Below are positions 21,600-23,350 of a stretch of 23,350 nucleotides of DNA, piece by piece. The first letter of the stretch is position 1; each line of letters starts with the position of its first letter. The position numbers and the translations under genes were made by a program. Under the pieces are notes generated by a model, which did not search any database, had not been told where the DNA came from, and worked only from the letters and a program-made list of their open reading frames with translations. Location: contig JBMNUL010000019.1 of assembly GCA_050946255.1 (NCBI GenBank), positions 1-23,350 of the forward strand, written 5' to 3'. This DNA is from JBMNUL01 sp050946255 (GTDB lineage Bacteria > Actinomycetota > Coriobacteriia > Coriobacteriales > CADBOM01).

Positions 21600-22106
21600 T
21601 CACGCATCGAGGATCTTGTCATAGGCAATCTTCCCGCTGCCTTGAAATATCACCTCGCCGCAGCGTACGTAGCCGTTCTTTTCGAGGATGTGCTGCATTC
21701 TCTTATTGGGGTAATCCGTGTCAATCCGGATATAGGGAATCCCACGTTTCACGGCAAGTTCATCGACCAACTCCAGCGTCTTGTCTGCCAGCCCTATTCC
21801 ATGAAAATCATTGCCCAACGCCCAGCGGTGCATGACGATATAAGGCCTGTCCTGCCTCCAAGCGCCTTTTATGTTCTTATATGCCGGCTCCTCATCTGAG
21901 GTGATGCACATGTATCCAGCCGTAGTCCCGTCAACTATCACGGAATATCCGATTCCCTTTTCGATGTCTTCCCTCACAAGGTCCTTGGTCGGATACTCGT
22001 CGGTCCACTGAGTGAAGCCCTGTTCCTGCTGAAATCTACGTCCTTGGTCCAGGATGTCGTAGCATACATCCAGATCCTTCATTTCAGTTTTCTCTAAAGC
22101 TATCAT
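21600..22106 (-). CDS. GNAT-family N-acetyltransferase
   Basis: The protein has 168 residues. The opening ALEKTEMKDLDVCYDILDQGR, the central HRWALGNDFHGIGLADKTLELV (acetyl-CoA loop), and the IRIDTDYPNKRMQHILEKNGY segment are typical of a Firmicutes GNAT group often annotated only by family. The conserved Asp-Thr-x-x-x-Asn stretch supports a complete fold. It begins 12 nt after the stop of the FAD-dependent oxidoreductase gene on the same strand, so the two are probably one transcript. Substrate unknown. Confidence 0.9.
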   Translation of the reverse strand: MIALEKTEMKDLDVCYDILDQGRRFQQEQGFTQWTDEYPTKDLVREDIEKGIGYSVIVDGTTAGYMCITSDEEPAYKNIKGAWRQDRPYIVMHRWALGNDFHGIGLADKTLELVDELAVKRGIPYIRIDTDYPNKRMQHILEKNGYVRCGEVIFQGSGKIAYDKILDA

Positions 22107-22118
22107 TTGATGGGCTCT

Positions 22119-23350
22119 TTATTCTCCGTATTGTTTCAGCTCGGCCTTGAGGTCATCAAGGAGTTCTTGTCCCAGCTTGCGCGGGGAAATTCCGTATTTC
22201 GCACAGAGAGAAGCTGCTGCTCCCGTTACAATTCCGTGATGCCCACAGTTTCCCATAAGCTTGATCGTGGAACTTGCGATATGAGTGGCGCTGATGTGCT
22301 TGCCTGCGCAGAGAAGGTTGTCGATATCAGCTGAGTACAGGCATCTGTAAGGCACCGTGTAGGGCTTGAAATCGCGTTCCACCCATTTCCAGTTGCCAAG
22401 GCGGAAATCATATTTCGGATTACCCGGATAGTGCAGGCAGAAAGCACCAGCGTTTTCCACTATCGCATCGGGGAAGTCCGTATGGTCGCGGATATCGTTT
22501 TCCGTGAGGATGTAATCTCCTAGATAGTTTCGGAAGGCACCAGTCGCCAGCACGTTTCCGAGGTGCACGAGCTTTAGATTCCCATATTTTGAAGGGTCTT
22601 TCTTCCTGACGTTTGCATATGTGCCGATTATCGCGCAGAACAGGTGGTCCCTGATCTCCTCCTTGCACATGTAGGGATCTAGCCATTGCCCATATTCCCA
22701 GAAGTGGGTTTTGTCTAGGCTCATGGGGTTGTCCCATCCGCCGTCCGCTCTCTTCACGGGTTTCGGCTTCTCGGGACCCACATAAGGTCCCGGCAGGTTC
22801 TCATATGGACCCTGGCCGCAAAGGCTCGTGACGCGGCCAATCTGCCCGCCGAGATCGGAGTAGTCCTTTGCCACCTTTACGGCCCACGGGACATCCGGAA
22901 AATCAACAGGCTTGTCTTCAATTTCCGTGCGGAAAAGCACCGTATCTCCATGGTGCATGGAATCAGCATGTTCGGGAGCGAGGCTTTCTCCGAAATCAGA
23001 CCTGCTCTCCTGACCTTCCAATGTGGCGGCGCCGCTCAAGATTCCAAGCACGGCACGTCCGCTGCAGTCTATGAATTCCTTTCCCCTGAAGCGGGCTTCT
23101 CGGCCTGTCTTGACGTTGACGGCGTCCACGGAAACGATGTGCCGGCCTTCGCAATGCACGTCATATACATGCTCGCTTGATAGCACATTGCAGTTGGGGA
23201 TATCCCGCAGAATGTGGCTTGCCGCAATATCACCGTCTTCCAGACGCTCGGACAGGTCGTCTACTATTCCTCCCGTCCTTCCCTCCGGCGTGAGCCCCAC
23301 TTCAGCGCTCGCATTGCCGCCCAAATATTCCATCTCGTTGCGAGATGGAA
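22119..23350 (-). CDS. FAD-dependent oxidoreductase (FAD_oxidored type), N-terminus missing
   Basis: At least 404 residues are present. The visible N-terminal motif YLGGNASAEVGL corresponds to the 'vLGGNaSsEvr' block that in this family follows the first FAD-binding strand-helix-strand. The GxGxxG Rossmann segment must therefore lie beyond the window, and the ATG at 23331-23333 is not the real start. EFIDCSGRAVLGILSGA gives the second FAD contact, and the C-terminal NLLCAGKHISATHIASSTIKLMGNCGHHGIVTGAAASLC is the usual closing block. Members oxidise or reduce varied organic substrates, often sugars or small acids; nothing here fixes the substrate. The last bases of the window form a perfect hairpin that may be an end artefact. 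Confidence 0.87.
   Translation of the reverse strand, partial: PSRNEMEYLGGNASAEVGLTPEGRTGGIVDDLSERLEDGDIAASHILRDIPNCNVLSSEHVYDVHCEGRHIVSVDAVNVKTGREARFRGKEFIDCSGRAVLGILSGAATLEGQESRSDFGESLAPEHADSMHHGDTVLFRTEIEDKPVDFPDVPWAVKVAKDYSDLGGQIGRVTSLCGQGPYENLPGPYVGPEKPKPVKRADGGWDNPMSLDKTHFWEYGQWLDPYMCKEEIRDHLFCAIIGTYANVRKKDPSKYGNLKLVHLGNVLATGAFRNYLGDYILTENDIRDHTDFPDAIVENAGAFCLHYPGNPKYDFRLGNWKWVERDFKPYTVPYRCLYSADIDNLLCAGKHISATHIASSTIKLMGNCGHHGIVTGAAASLCAKYGISPRKLGQELLDDLKAELKQYGE

Noticed and set aside
1..23350. tRNA, rRNA, insertion sequences or integrase sites
   Set aside because: I looked for tRNA-like T-arm sequences, transposase motifs and terminal inverted repeats; the GGTTCAA-like matches found lie inside coding genes, and no transposase was seen.

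Overview
The window looks like a chromosomal piece from an anaerobic, mid-GC Gram-positive bacterium. It is most likely a gut or oral actinobacterium of the class Coriobacteriia. This is inferred from the gene mix (IorAB, a PucR-type regulator facing a molybdopterin enzyme with a small Fe-S partner, an Old-Yellow-Enzyme reductase, Pta), from the frequent TTG/GTG starts with purine-rich ribosome sites, and from orphan redox enzymes that each sit beside their own regulator. No rRNA, tRNA, CRISPR array, insertion sequence or prophage gene was recognised. Both end genes are cut by the window edge.

Layout: (1) 1-2087, a D-Ala-D-Ala carboxypeptidase and a short GcvT-like folate-domain protein in one operon. 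(2) 2084-2932, on the minus strand, a degenerate Fic-like gene whose reading frame continues past an in-frame TAA. (3) 2933-6390, an operator- and repeat-bearing gap, a zinc-ribbon/FHA protein, then iorA-iorB (indolepyruvate:ferredoxin oxidoreductase). (4) 6605-11177, a PucR-family regulator divergent from a molybdopterin oxidoreductase and its two-cluster ferredoxin-like subunit. (5) 11406-13391, a 661-residue FMN/Fe-S/FAD ene-reductase on the minus strand, preceded by what reads as the decayed remains of a second PucR-type regulator. (6) 13980-15272, a tandem-repeat-rich zone around an unrecognised acidic protein that has no ordinary start codon. (7) 15273-18905, pta (minus), then glf and a family 2 glycosyltransferase (plus), which together suggest a galactofuranose-containing surface glycan. 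(8) 19059-23350, all minus: a MarR-GNAT pair with twin operators, a membrane-anchored alpha/beta hydrolase, a second GNAT, and a truncated FAD-dependent oxidoreductase.

The metabolic theme is anaerobic electron transfer. IorAB makes reduced ferredoxin from aryl pyruvates, Pta turns acetyl-CoA into acetyl phosphate for ATP, and the molybdopterin enzyme and ene-reductase look like substrate-specific reductases or dehydroxylases switched on by their adjoining regulators. The most unusual structural theme is that nearly every sizeable gap, usually just after a stop codon, carries its own private tandem duplication with a unit of about 40-71 bp. Unit sequences differ from gap to gap. One array (14112-14325) has a unit that is not a multiple of three and lies directly ahead of a start-less reading frame, which raises the possibility of a length-switchable locus.
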